Below are positions 16,527 to 28,037 of a DNA stretch of 64,000 nt, piece after piece. Position 1 is the stretch's first letter, and every line of letters begins with the position of its first letter. The notes under the pieces are model-generated. The model did not search any database, was not told the DNA's origin, and saw only the letters and a list, made by a program, of their open reading frames with translations. The translations under genes were made by a program, and so were the position numbers. Source of the stretch: Prosthecomicrobium pneumaticum (GTDB lineage: Bacteria > Pseudomonadota > Alphaproteobacteria > Rhizobiales > Kaistiaceae); contig NZ_JACHOO010000003.1 in NCBI RefSeq assembly GCF_014199915.1, positions 626,082-690,081 of the forward strand, given 5' to 3'.

Positions 16527-17540
16527 ATGTTCGCACCGCCCACCGGCATCTTCTCCTCCGATGCGCTGCTCGCCGCGCTGCGCGCCGCCGGCGAGCAGAC
16601 CCGGCTGCGCATGCTCGCGCTTCTGGCCGATGGCGAACTGACGGTGAAGGACCTCACCACCATTCTCGGCCAGTCGCAGCCGCGCATCTCGCGCCATCTG
16701 AAGCTGCTCGCCGAGGCGGGGCTCGTCGAACGCCATCCCGAGGGCGCCTGGGTCTACTGGCGCCTGTCGGATACAGCGGCGGCCCGTGAACTCGTCGGCG
16801 TGCTGGTGGCGATCGTCGACCCGCACGACGCGGCGATCGCCCGCGACCGCGAATGGCTTCTCGCCGTCCGGCGCGACCATGCCGACGCGGCGGCACGCTA
16901 TTTCGCCGATCACGCCGCCGAATGGGACACGATCCGCTCGCTCCATGTCGCCGAATCGGATGTCGAGGCGGCGATGCGCGACGCGCTGGGCCGCCGCTCG
17001 GTCGACGCCTTTCTCGACATCGGCACCGGCACCGGCCGTGTCCTCGAACTCTTCGCCGATCTTTATGGCCGCGGCGTCGGCATCGACGCATCGACGGCGA
17101 TGCTCGCCGTGGCGCGGTCGAACCTCGCCGAGGCGGGCATCGGCCACGCGCAGGTCCGGCACGGCGACATCCTCGCCCTGCCGCTGCCACGCGACGGCTT
17201 CGACATCGTGGCGATCCATCAGGTGCTGCATTATCTCGACGATCCGGCGCGCGCGCTGCGCGAAGCCGCCCGTGTGCTGCGGCCGGGCGGCCGGCTGCTC
17301 GTCGTCGATTTCGCCCCGCACACGCTCGAATTCCTGCGCGACCGCCACGCCCACCGCCGGCTCGGCTTCGCGCACGAGACGATGGCCGGCTGGATCGAGG
17401 CGGCGGGGCTTTCGCTCGAGCGGACGATCGATCTCGCCGGCAAGGGCGGGGAGGGGCGGCTGACGGTGACGCTCTGGCTGGCGCGCGATCCGCGCCTCCT
17501 GGTGGCGGACACTGCGACGAGGACGCGGGAGACGGCATGA
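16527..17540 (+). CDS. sahR: ArsR-type regulator fused to a SAM-dependent methyltransferase domain (SahR-like)
   Basis: 337 residues in two domains. Residues 10-90 form an ArsR winged helix (LRAAGEQTRLRMLALLADGE, then the recognition helix region QSQPRISRHLKLLAEAGLVE). Residues about 140-325 are a class I methyltransferase-like domain (FLDIGTGTGRVLELF, then GIDASTAML). This fusion next to metF is the arrangement of SahR, a sensor of S-adenosylhomocysteine controlling the methionine cycle. The ATG at 16527 follows a perfect palindrome; it overlaps the metF start by 4 nt. Confidence 0.82.
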   Translation: MFAPPTGIFSSDALLAALRAAGEQTRLRMLALLADGELTVKDLTTILGQSQPRISRHLKLLAEAGLVERHPEGAWVYWRLSDTAAARELVGVLVAIVDPHDAAIARDREWLLAVRRDHADAAARYFADHAAEWDTIRSLHVAESDVEAAMRDALGRRSVDAFLDIGTGTGRVLELFADLYGRGVGIDASTAMLAVARSNLAEAGIGHAQVRHGDILALPLPRDGFDIVAIHQVLHYLDDPARALREAARVLRPGGRLLVVDFAPHTLEFLRDRHAHRRLGFAHETMAGWIEAAGLSLERTIDLAGKGGEGRLTVTLWLARDPRLLVADTATRTRETA

Positions 17541-18475
17541 GCGTGACATTGGCGAAGGACGGCGTGCGGCGCAGCCGGCTCGATGGCGGGCCGAAGGGGC
17601 TCGCCGTCTCGTTCGAGTTCTTTCCGCCGAAGACCGAGGCGATGGAGGAGACGTTGTGGCGCTCGATCGAGCGGCTGGCGCCGCTTTCGCCCGCCTTCGT
17701 CTCGGTGACCTACGGCGCCGGCGGAACGACCCGCGAGCGCACCCATCAGACGGTGGCGCGCATCTTGCGGGAGACGGCGCTCGCGCCGGCCGCACATCTC
17801 ACCTGTGTCGCCGCCACCCGCGCGGAGATCGATTCGGTTGTCGATTCCTATGCCGAGGTCGGCGTCCGCCACGTCGTGGCGCTGCGCGGCGATCCGGTCA
17901 CCGGCCTCGGCACCCGGTTCGAGCCGCATCCGGAAGGCTATGACAGCGCGGCAGCGCTCGTCGCGGCGATCAAGCGCCGCCATCCGGCGATGGAGGTCTC
18001 GGTCTCCGCCTATCCCGAGCGTCACCCGGAAAGCGCCGACTGGACGATCGAGCTCGACAATCTGAAGCGCAAGGTCGATGCCGGGGCGGACCGGGCGATC
18101 ACCCAGTTCTTCTTCGACAACGACCTGTTCCTGCGCTTCCTCGACCGCGTCGATGCCGCCGGCATTGCGCTGCCGATCGTGCCGGGCGTCGTGCCGGTGC
18201 AGAATTTCAGCCAGACGGCCCGCTTCGCGGAAAAGGCCGGCGCGAGCATGCCGCGCTGGCTCGCCGACCGCTTCGAGGGGCTCGAGGAGGACGCCGCCAC
18301 CCGCCAGCTCGTCGCGGCGGCGGTCTGCGCCGAACAGGTGCTCGATCTCGTCGACCGTGGCGCCCGCGAGTTCCATTTCTACACGATGAACCGCGCCGAT
18401 CTCGTCTATGCCGTCTGCCACCTCCTCGGCATGCGGCCGGGCGGGAAGCCGCAAGGGGTCGAGGCGGCGGCGTGA
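17537..18475 (+). CDS. metF: Methylenetetrahydrofolate reductase
   Basis: 312 residues. SFEFFPPKTEAMEE opens the TIM barrel, with SVTYGAGGTTRE, HLTCVAATRAEID, ALRGDPVTG and ITQFFFDND following in the family order. It reduces 5,10-methylene-THF to 5-methyl-THF using FAD and NAD(P)H, supplying the methyl group for methionine synthase encoded downstream. It overlaps the SahR-like regulator gene (ATGA) and so is co-transcribed and likely controlled by S-adenosylhomocysteine. Confidence 0.95.
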   Translation: MSVTLAKDGVRRSRLDGGPKGLAVSFEFFPPKTEAMEETLWRSIERLAPLSPAFVSVTYGAGGTTRERTHQTVARILRETALAPAAHLTCVAATRAEIDSVVDSYAEVGVRHVVALRGDPVTGLGTRFEPHPEGYDSAAALVAAIKRRHPAMEVSVSAYPERHPESADWTIELDNLKRKVDAGADRAITQFFFDNDLFLRFLDRVDAAGIALPIVPGVVPVQNFSQTARFAEKAGASMPRWLADRFEGLEEDAATRQLVAAAVCAEQVLDLVDRGAREFHFYTMNRADLVYAVCHLLGMRPGGKPQGVEAAA

Positions 18476-18542
18476 GGCGGATGGCGAGGTCCGGCCGGAA
18501 CGACTAGATTAGGGCGAGGCAGGTCGGACCGGAGTTTTCGAC

Positions 18543-18797
18543 ATGGCGACGTGGCAGGTGCAGGAAGCGAAGACGCGCCTCGGCGAAGTGATCGACCGGG
18601 CGATCAGCGAGGGGCCGCAGACGATCACCCGGCACGGCAAGCCGCGCGCCGTGCTGATGTCGGTCGAGGAGTTCGAGGTCCTTCAGAAGAAACGCCCGAG
18701 TTTCAAGGACTTCCTTATGAATGGGCCGCGCTTCGATGATCTCGATCTCGAGCGTTCGAAGGATACAGGCCGCGACATCCCCGACTTCGATGAGTGA
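18543..18797 (+). CDS. Phd/YefM-family antitoxin
   Basis: 84 residues. The N-terminal half matches the Phd/YefM fold (WQVQEAKTRLGEVIDRA, then GPQTITRHGKPRAVLMSVEE), which dimerises and binds operator DNA; the C-terminal tail after residue 55 is acidic and would wrap the toxin. It overlaps the downstream PIN toxin gene by 8 nt. It lies 67 bp after metF, where GGTCCGGCC and GGTCGGACC form an imperfect inverted repeat that could be its own operator. Confidence 0.88.
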   Translation: MATWQVQEAKTRLGEVIDRAISEGPQTITRHGKPRAVLMSVEEFEVLQKKRPSFKDFLMNGPRFDDLDLERSKDTGRDIPDFDE

Positions 18798-19212
18798 GAT
18801 CGGCTTCCTGTTGGACACCAATATCGTGTCCGAGCTTCGGAAGAGTCGTCCCCATCCTGGCGTTGCCGCGTTTGTCGATGGGCTGGATGAAGACGCGATG
18901 TATGTCAGCGCGTTGACGATGGGCGAGTTGAGGAAGGGGGCGGTCTCCAAGATGCGCACCGACGCCGCGATGGGCGAGAGCCTTCGTCAATGGATCAACG
19001 AGGTCGAGATGCTCTTCCGCGACCGGATCTTGAGTGTCGACGCTTCCGTCGCCGATCAATGGGGGCGGCTGGCCGCCGGGCGCTCTCGTCCGATCATCGA
19101 TACCCTCATCGCCGCGACGGCGATGGTGCACGGTATGACGCTGGTGACGCGCAACGTCGCCGACGTGAGAGATACGGGTGTGGCGCTGGTCGACCCCTGG
19201 TCGGCGGGCTGA
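18790..19212 (+). CDS. vapC: PIN-domain VapC-type ribonuclease toxin
   Basis: 140 residues, a PIN-domain nuclease. Acidic active-site residues are visible: Asp9 in FLLDTNIVSE, Glu46 in ALTMGELRKG and Asp104 in RPIIDTLIAATA, plus the typical late VTRNVADV. Such toxins cleave tRNA or rRNA when freed of antitoxin. The ATG at 18790 sits inside the antitoxin gene; a longer frame upstream is the antitoxin's shadow. metH part 1 begins 15 bp after its stop, so toxin and metH may share a transcript. Confidence 0.88.
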   Translation: MSEIGFLLDTNIVSELRKSRPHPGVAAFVDGLDEDAMYVSALTMGELRKGAVSKMRTDAAMGESLRQWINEVEMLFRDRILSVDASVADQWGRLAAGRSRPIIDTLIAATAMVHGMTLVTRNVADVRDTGVALVDPWSAG

Positions 19213-19227
19213 GACGATGAGGCAGGC

Positions 19228-20289
19228 ATGACCGATCGGGATCGTGAGACGGCGCTCCGGCGCCTCGCTTCGGAGCGCATCCTCGTGCTCGACGGCGCCA
19301 TGGGCACGATGATCCAGCGGCACAGGCTCGGCGAGGCGGATTTTCGCGGGTCGCGCTTCGCGGGCTGGAGCCGTGACCTGAAGGGCAATAACGACCTCCT
19401 GTCGATCACCCGGCCGGACATCATCGAGGGCATCCACCGCGCCTATCTCGAGGCGGGCGCCGACATCGTCGAGACCAACACCTTCTCCTCCACGACCATC
19501 GCCCAGGCCGATTACGGCATGGAGAGCCTCGCCTACGAGCTGAACCTCGAGGGCGCGCGGGTGGCCAAACGCGCCGCCGACGCGGTCGGCGCGGCGACCG
19601 GCCGGCCGCGCTTCGTCGCCGGCGCGGTCGGGCCGACCAACCGAACCGCCTCGATCTCGCCGGACGTCAACAATCCCGGCTTCCGCGCCGTGACCTTCGA
19701 GGAACTGCGCACGGCCTATGCCGAAGCGGTGCGCGGCCTCGCCGAGGGCGGCGCCGACATCGTGCTGATCGAGACGATCTTCGACACGCTGAACGCCAAG
19801 GCGGCGATCGCCGCTGCGGAAGACGTGTTCGAGGAGCGGGGCGAGCGCCTGCCGGTGATGATCTCCGGCACGATCACCGACCTCTCCGGCCGCACGCTGT
19901 CCGGCCAGACGCCGACCGCCTTCTGGTATTCGGTCCGCCATGCGCGGCCGTTCTCGATCGGGCTCAACTGTGCGCTCGGCGCAAAGGAGATGCGCGGCCA
20001 CATCGCCGAGATCGCGCGCGCGGCCGATACCTTCGTGTGCGCCTATCCGAACGCCGGTCTGCCGAACGAGTTCGGCGAATACGACGAGAGCCCGGAGGCG
20101 ATGGCCCGGCTCGTCGGCGAGTTCGCCCGCTCCGGCCTCGTCAACGTCGTCGGCGGCTGCTGCGGCACGACCCCGGACCACATCGGGGCGATCGCCGAGG
20201 CGGTTGCGGGCATCGCCCCGCGCGCCATCCCGACGGTTTCGCCGGCGCTCCGGCTGTCTGGCCTGGAGCCGTTCGAGGCGGCGGCGTGA
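19228..20289 (+). CDS. metH: Methionine synthase, homocysteine-binding module (split MetH, part 1)
   Basis: 353 residues corresponding to the N-terminal homocysteine S-methyltransferase domain of Met[47 protein letters not shown] and [11 protein letters not shown], the last two carrying the zinc-ligand cysteines. The stop after FEAAA ends the module cleanly at its usual boundary. The folate, cobalamin and reactivation modules are encoded separately at 20987-23662, with a toxin-antitoxin pair between. Split MetH genes are known in alphaproteobacteria, so both halves are probably functional. Confidence 0.92.
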   Translation: MTDRDRETALRRLASERILVLDGAMGTMIQRHRLGEADFRGSRFAGWSRDLKGNNDLLSITRPDIIEGIHRAYLEAGADIVETNTFSSTTIAQADYGMESLAYELNLEGARVAKRAADAVGAATGRPRFVAGAVGPTNRTASISPDVNNPGFRAVTFEELRTAYAEAVRGLAEGGADIVLIETIFDTLNAKAAIAAAEDVFEERGERLPVMISGTITDLSGRTLSGQTPTAFWYSVRHARPFSIGLNCALGAKEMRGHIAEIARAADTFVCAYPNAGLPNEFGEYDESPEAMARLVGEFARSGLVNVVGGCCGTTPDHIGAIAEAVAGIAPRAIPTVSPALRLSGLEPFEAAA

Positions 20290-20323
20290 TCTGCTAGAGA
20301 TTGATCGGGGAGAGGCGGGTTCG

Positions 20324-20521
20324 ATGGCCGCGCGAAGCAAGACGACGATAGCACGAGTGGAGCGGCAGGCCGCTGAGCCGGTCTCGGCATTGCCGCTGAT
20401 CGAGTTCGGCACGCCGGAGGAGCGCGAAGCGGGCTGGAAGATCGTCACTGAAGCGATGCAGGGCGGATGGCGGTCGATCGGTCCCTATGGATCCCGCGCC
20501 GATCTCTATGATCGCGCCTGA
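20324..20521 (+). CDS. Putative small antitoxin upstream of a PIN toxin
   Basis: 65 residues. I do not recognise the family. The sequence is basic at the N-terminus (MAARSKTTIARVERQ) and ends GPYGSRADLYDRA. Its stop overlaps the start of the PIN toxin gene by 1 nt (TGATG), and its size and position are those of a type II antitoxin. It starts 34 bp after the stop of metH part 1. AGAGGCGGG lies just upstream as a possible ribosome binding site. Confidence 0.65.
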   Translation: MAARSKTTIARVERQAAEPVSALPLIEFGTPEEREAGWKIVTEAMQGGWRSIGPYGSRADLYDRA

Positions 20522-20973
20522 TGTCGATGCTGACGATCGACACAAACGTTCTCGTTTATGCCTTCGACCAGCGAGATCGCCGCAAGCATGAGATCGCCGT
20601 TCAGATCGTGAAAAGAATGCATCGCGGGCAATTGCCGGTCGCGCTTCAGGTTTGCGGCGAATTCTACAATGTCATGACACGCAAGTTCGGCCGAGCTCCC
20701 CGCGATGCGGCCGACCTGACGAGAGGGCTGATGACCTCGTTCCTGCTGTTCAATAATTCGTCGGCGACCGTCGCACAGGCTTTGGAACTCGCCGCTTCCG
20801 GGCGCTTCTCCTATTGGGATGCCAATCTTCTGACGGCTGCGGAAGCTGCGGGTTGCACCGCGCTCCTGTCGGAGGATATGGCGGATGGCGTGAGGGTCGG
20901 TGCCTTGGAAGTGGTCGCGCCTTTCGGGCCGGACGGACTCTCCGAACGGGCTCAGGCCCTTATTTCTACATGA
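20521..20973 (+). CDS. vapC: PIN-domain VapC-type toxin inserted between the metH halves
   Basis: 150 residues. PIN motifs are Asp7 in [12 protein letters not shown], Glu47 in VCGEFYNV, Asp100 in FSYWDANLL and Asp119 in LLSEDMADG, the expected acidic quartet of a metal-dependent ribonuclease. It is unrelated in detail to the PIN protein at 18790. The base composition is visibly less GC-rich than metH on both sides, consistent with recent acquisition. The next gene, metH part 2, starts 13 bp after its stop. Confidence 0.87.
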   Translation: MSMLTIDTNVLVYAFDQRDRRKHEIAVQIVKRMHRGQLPVALQVCGEFYNVMTRKFGRAPRDAADLTRGLMTSFLLFNNSSATVAQALELAASGRFSYWDANLLTAAEAAGCTALLSEDMADGVRVGALEVVAPFGPDGLSERAQALIST

Positions 20974-20986
20974 GAAGATCAACCCG

Positions 20987-23662
<2,676 letters not shown>

Positions 23663-24766
23663 CCGAAACGTCCGCGTTCCGGCAGGGCCCCGGCCGGCAA
23701 CTGCCCGGTCAGCGCGAAATATCTCTGCAGCACGAGCAGCGACAGCAGGTCTTCGCGGCGCGGGTCGAGGAATTGCCGGACATGGGCGTTCGCGCGGGCG
23801 ATGATGGCGAGAGCCTCGTCCTCGTTGCGATCGTAATGCGCGACCTTCTCTTCGAGATCGGCGAAATCGGGGCGCAGCTCGACATAGTGGACGCCGCTCT
23901 CGAGCCGCCCCTCCATGAACCATGTCTCGTAGCGCGGGCGCGGCATCATGCAGAGCGCGTTCGAGGCGAGGATCCATTTGAGATTCGTGGCGACGTCGTT
24001 GCCCTCGACCGAGATCACATAGCGAAAGCGCATCTGCTCGGCGACCGACAGAAATCGCTTGGGATCGAGGCCCGGCTGCGGCGCGCCGACATGGCCGATA
24101 TCGAAGACCGGATGTCGGTAGAAGCGCTGGACGAGGTCGCGGCGCTGTTCATTGATGAGCCCGCCCCGCCAGACCGCGGCGCGCCGCTTGTCCCGGAAGC
24201 CGATCGAATCGCGCTCCCAGGTGAAATGGCGGAGACGGTCGAGCTTCAGCAGGATTGAGTTGCCGTTGTCCGGTGCGATCGGTCGGCTCTTGACGAGGGT
24301 GGGGACCGGTTGAACCGTGATCACATCGCCGAACAGGACGTCGGCCTTGAGGAATGCCGGGAAGGCACGCGTGTAGCGCGTGAGGTCGTAGTGATAGTAG
24401 CTGGGCTTGCGCGGCAGATGGGCGAGATCGCAGGCCTTTGCCGAGACCTCGGAGGGGGCCATGCCGTTGTAATAGGAGAGGCGGTCGAGCACCGCCGGAT
24501 CCGGCGCCGCATCGTGCCGCGCGAGCATGGCATCTTTGCGCGTGGCGAAGACGGGGCGAGGGATCATGGTTCGGAGAACCCCCTCCGCATAGAACGCCAC
24601 ACGCCGCGCGCGCCGGGTGACCCTGTTCATCCCCAGCTCCCATTGTCCCGCCTGCTGCGGTAGCAGGACCGATCGCGCTGACCATTGTCAAGTCCGTTGC
24701 GGCCCGCTGGCACCGCCGCGCGGAATCCGCTAGACGATCCGCTCATCCGACAACTGGCCACCCCCC

Positions 24767-25465
24767 ATGTCCGCCATCTTCACCCGCGCCGGCTTTCGCC
24801 GCGGCTTCCTCGAGGGCTTGCCGCTGACGCCCGGCATGGCCGCTTTCGGGCTGATCTATGGCGTGCTGGCGGCGAAGGCGGGCGTCGGCGTGGTCACCGC
24901 CGGGGTGGCGAGCGTCGTCGTCTTCGCCGGCACGGCGCAGCTCCTCGCGCTCCACTCCTGGAATTCGCCGGATGTGCTCGTCGCCTCGCTGGTCGCGGTG
25001 CTCGCCATGAACGCGCGCTACTTCCTGTTCGGCGCGGCGATGCAGCCCTGGATGCGCGGGCTGCCGCCGCACATCGCCTATCCCTCGCTCTTCCTGCTCG
25101 TCGACGCCAATTGGGCGGCGGCGATGAAGGAGCGTGAGGAGGGGCGGAACGATGTCGCCGTCTTCGTCGGGCTCGGCACCGCCTTCATGCTCGGCTGGAC
25201 GGCCGGAACGCTCGCCGGGGCCGGTTTCGGGGGCCTGCTCGGCGACACCCGCCGGCTCGGGCTCGATTTCTTCCTGCCCGCCTTCTTCTTCGTGCTCGCC
25301 TGCGGATTCTGGAAGGGGAAGGCCGATCTCGTGCCGCTCCTCGTCGGCGGAGGGATCGCGCTCGCGGTCGATGCGGTTGGCGGCGGCTCCTGGCACGTGC
25401 TCGCCGGCGGCCTCGCGGGGAGTGTCGCGGGCGCCTATGCGCGGCGACGGGGAGCGACGGCATGA
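24767..25465 (+). CDS. azlC: AzlC family branched-chain amino acid exporter, large subunit
   Basis: 232 residues with about six transmembrane segments. The N-terminal FRRGFLEGLPLTPGMAAFGL and MNARYFLFGAAMQPW are characteristic of AzlC/YgaZ. With AzlD it exports branched-chain amino acids; the E. coli homologue YgaZH also exports methionine, which may explain its place near the methionine cluster. The azlD start overlaps its stop by 4 nt. Confidence 0.9.
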   Translation: MSAIFTRAGFRRGFLEGLPLTPGMAAFGLIYGVLAAKAGVGVVTAGVASVVVFAGTAQLLALHSWNSPDVLVASLVAVLAMNARYFLFGAAMQPWMRGLPPHIAYPSLFLLVDANWAAAMKEREEGRNDVAVFVGLGTAFMLGWTAGTLAGAGFGGLLGDTRRLGLDFFLPAFFFVLACGFWKGKADLVPLLVGGGIALAVDAVGGGSWHVLAGGLAGSVAGAYARRRGATA

Positions 25466-25779
25466 CGGTCGACACCGGCACCGCGGGGGGCGCCGCCCTC
25501 GTCATCGCCGCTATGGCGGCCGTCTCCTTCCTGACCCGCGCCGCCGGCTTCTTCCTGATGCGCTTCGTCGCCGTCACGCCGTTGGTCGAGGCCTGGCTGC
25601 GCGCGCTCCCGCTCGCCGTGATGGGGGCGATCCTCGCTCCGATCGCCGTTCACGGCGGCCCGCCGGAATGGATCGGCTTCGCCGCGACCTTCCTTGTCTG
25701 GCGCGTCAAGGGCGACGACATTCTGGCCGCGCTCGCCGGCGTGGTGGCGGTCGCCGCGGCGCGCGCCCTGATCGGCTGA
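25462..25779 (+). CDS. azlD: AzlD family transporter small subunit
   Basis: 105 residues with about four hydrophobic segments; AAVSFLTRAAGFFLMR and ALPLAVMGAILAPIAV are typical of AzlD/YgaH, the small partner of AzlC. The 4-nt overlap with azlC implies coupled translation. A minus-strand terminator hairpin begins 7 bp after its stop and belongs to the small gene on the other side. Confidence 0.88.
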   Translation: MTVDTGTAGGAALVIAAMAAVSFLTRAAGFFLMRFVAVTPLVEAWLRALPLAVMGAILAPIAVHGGPPEWIGFAATFLVWRVKGDDILAALAGVVAVAAARALIG

Positions 25780-25785
25780 GGCAAC

Positions 25786-25815
25786 AAAAAAGCCGGCCCT
25801 CCGGGGAGGTCCGGC
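25786..25815 (-). terminator. Intrinsic terminator on the minus strand
   Basis: Read on the minus strand, a stem of GCCGGACCTCC against GGAGGGCCGGC (one mismatch) is followed directly by TTTTTT. It lies 32 bp past the stop of the 27-residue minus-strand peptide and could also slow convergent transcripts from azlCD. Confidence 0.8.
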
Positions 25816-25846
25816 CGAATGACTCTGGTCTTGCGCTGCCCGTGTC

Positions 25847-25930
25847 TCAGAGGGCTCCGAGCAGGATCGCGCCGACGAACAGGAAGGCGGCGCTCACGGT
25901 CAGCAACTGGAACGGACGGACGAGGCTCAT
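25847..25930 (-). CDS. Candidate 27-residue small membrane protein
   Basis: The frame starting at 25930 encodes a single hydrophobic helix after a short polar head (MSLVRPFQLLTVSAAFLFVG, then AILLGAL). GGAG lies 7 nt before the ATG on the coding strand, and a T-tailed terminator follows 32 bp after the stop, so it has the layout of a complete tiny transcription unit. An in-frame upstream start would add 43 Arg/Pro-rich residues and is unlikely. Function unknown; tiny single-pass proteins of this kind often escape annotation. Confidence 0.62.
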   Translation of the reverse strand: MSLVRPFQLLTVSAAFLFVGAILLGAL

Positions 25931-26145
25931 GTCGGGTCTCCGTGATCTTCCGTGTCCGAATTGTGACACAGAGCTTAACGCAGTCTGACGGATCCGCAAG
26001 GGGCGCGGCCGCTCGGCGGCGGCGGGCGGCGCCCTGCCCGTTCCAAATTGCGGCGGCACGGTGGAAAAAACATCCGCGAGCGCCCCGCGGAACGGGCGAC
26101 CGGTGGCAACCGAATATTATCGAATGGCGGTGAAGCTCGCGGTCC

Positions 26146-27162
26146 ATGCAGCTCGCGGACGCCTCTGCCCACGCCGCCTGGACACGGCTCGCTTCGGATC
26201 GCTCGGAGGCCGGTCGGGCGGAACTGCTCGATCGCGTGACGCGGCTCTTTCTTGCCGGCCCTCCACCTTCGCCGGTCGCAGCGGCCCTCTATGCCGATGT
26301 CGTTCTGCGGCTGCTCGCCGGTCTGCCGGCCGGGCGGGCGGCGGCGCTGGCGGCGCGGCTGGCGGAGGCACCGGATCTCCCGGTCCGCCTCGCCCTCCAT
26401 CTCGCGGCGCAGCCGATTGCGGTTGCCGCGCCGCTCCTGCGGCATTCGCCGGTGCTCGGAACTGCCGATCTCGCACGCCTCGCCGAAGCGCACGGAGCGC
26501 CGCACCGGGCGGCGATCGCGATGCGGCGCGATCTCGATCCGGCGCTCGTCGAGGGGCTCGTCGAGGGCGGCGAGCGGACCGTGCTGCACGCGCTCGCGGC
26601 CAATGATGCGGCGCCGCTCTCCGGCCGGGCGCTCGCCATCCTGCTCGGCCGGGCCGAGGCGGATGGCGAACTCCGCGCCCGGCTCGCTGCCCGTCAAGAT
26701 GCGCCGGCCGAGGTCGCCGAACGGCTCGTCCCGTTTCTGGCGCGGCAGCTCCGGGCGCTGCGGGCGATGGCGCTGCGATCCCCGCCGGCGATCCCGCCCA
26801 CCCCGTGGCTGTCGCCCGAGGCGGTCGCCGAGGCCCTGCGGCCTCATACGGAGGAGAGCCGGCTGCGCGCATTGTCAACCTTGATCGCGACCGCGATCGG
26901 ACTGCCGGCCGCGCGGGTCGCCGAGCTGATCGGCCGGCGAGATCCCGCTCCGATCGCCGCGCTGTGCAAGGTGGCCGGATTGCCGGGCGACGTCTTTGCG
27001 GCGCTCGTCGGCCTCAGCGGCGCGGGCGCCCGCCGGCCCGCCCGTGAAGTGGAGCGGCTCGCCAGGCGCTATGAGACGCTGAGCCTCGCCGATGCGGAGC
27101 GCGGCCTCGCGCTCCTCGGCATCCGCAGGCCTCGCGCGCGGGGGACACCCACGGGTCCCTAA
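26146..27162 (+). CDS. DUF2336 domain-containing protein (long form)
   Basis: 338 residues, Ala/Leu/Arg-rich and wholly helical in appearance, without signal peptide or membrane segment. LLRHSPVLGTADLARLAEAHG, RALIAxxR-like blocks and the C-terminal CKVAGLPGDVFAALVGL fit DUF2336, a family of unknown function in alphaproteobacteria. The short relative at 15074 shares the pattern LLGHS...L..DLVAIA..RGEPHR. Its stop overlaps the convergent YihY gene by 4 nt. Confidence 0.75.
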   Translation: MQLADASAHAAWTRLASDRSEAGRAELLDRVTRLFLAGPPPSPVAAALYADVVLRLLAGLPAGRAAALAARLAEAPDLPVRLALHLAAQPIAVAAPLLRHSPVLGTADLARLAEAHGAPHRAAIAMRRDLDPALVEGLVEGGERTVLHALAANDAAPLSGRALAILLGRAEADGELRARLAARQDAPAEVAERLVPFLARQLRALRAMALRSPPAIPPTPWLSPEAVAEALRPHTEESRLRALSTLIATAIGLPAARVAELIGRRDPAPIAALCKVAGLPGDVFAALVGLSGAGARRPAREVERLARRYETLSLADAERGLALLGIRRPRARGTPTGP

Positions 27163-28037
27163 TAGCGCGCCCAGGAGAGCAGGCGCGGGCCCTTCGCCCG
27201 GTCGTCGCGAACCCGTTCGATCGCGGCGTTGAGCTCGGCGCCGAGCACCAGCGTGGCGGCGAGCAGGACGAAGAGGACGAGCGTCGCAAGCGCGATGGCG
27301 AGGCTGCCATAGGTCGTGCGGTAGTCGACGATCCGGCTCGTCCACAGCGCGAACCCCCAGGTGGCCGCTGCGGAAAGCACGAGCGTGAAGCCGATGCCCG
27401 GCAGGATCGCCTTGAAGCTGCGTCCGCCATGCACGAGCCGGCGATGGCATGCGACGAGCAGGCCGAGATAGACGACGAGGCCCGACAGCACCTGCACCAT
27501 GCGGGCGAGGCTGACGGGTTGTGGCACGAGCGGGGCGAGCGTCACGGTCGGAAGGGGCAGGGCGCTGAGGAAGCCGACGATCCAGGCGAGCGCGAGGAGA
27601 AAGCCGGCGCCGAGCAGGACGAGCACCACACTCTCCGCCCGGCGCCGCCACCAGCCGCGCCGCTCGACGATCTCATAGGCGTCGTCGAAGGATTCGCGCA
27701 CGGCCTCGAGCGCGTTCGAGCTCAGCCATACCGCGACCGCCAGGCTGAAGGCGGCCGCCTCGCCGCCGAGGCTGTTGATCACCCGGGCGGATTCCCGCAC
27801 CAGCGGATGCGCGATGTCGGTCGGCCAGAGCACGAAGATCGACTGTTCCGCGGCGGCGAACAGGGAAGGCGAGCGCAGCAGATTGGCGAGGCTCGCGACG
27901 AAGATCAGGAAGGGAAAGAGGGCGATGAAGGCGGAGACGGCAATGTCGTTCGCCGCCCGCGTCGCGCGATGGAAGACGAAACCCTCGAGGGTCTCGACCG
28001 CGACCGCGAGCAGAGTGCGGGGGGCGAGGAGGCGCAT
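27159..28037 (-). CDS. YihY/virulence factor BrkB family membrane protein
   Basis: 292 residues with about six transmembrane segments. NDIAVSAFIALFPFLIF and, later, SNALEAVRESFDDAYEI and AILPGIGFTLVLSA are the conserved blocks of the YihY/BrkB family, formerly annotated as ribonuclease BN. Substrate or function is unknown. I chose the ATG at 28037; an in-frame TTG 36 bp upstream is possible but has no ribosome binding site. Confidence 0.87.
   Translation of the reverse strand: MRLLAPRTLLAVAVETLEGFVFHRATRAANDIAVSAFIALFPFLIFVASLANLLRSPSLFAAAEQSIFVLWPTDIAHPLVRESARVINSLGGEAAAFSLAVAVWLSSNALEAVRESFDDAYEIVERRGWWRRRAESVVLVLLGAGFLLALAWIVGFLSALPLPTVTLAPLVPQPVSLARMVQVLSGLVVYLGLLVACHRRLVHGGRSFKAILPGIGFTLVLSAAATWGFALWTSRIVDYRTTYGSLAIALATLVLFVLLAATLVLGAELNAAIERVRDDRAKGPRLLSWARY

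Noticed and set aside
18476..18542. SAM riboswitch before metF/metH
   Set aside because: No region before metF or either metH part shows a recognisable SAM aptamer; the 67-bp and shorter gaps are too small, and the regulator gene overlaps metF directly.
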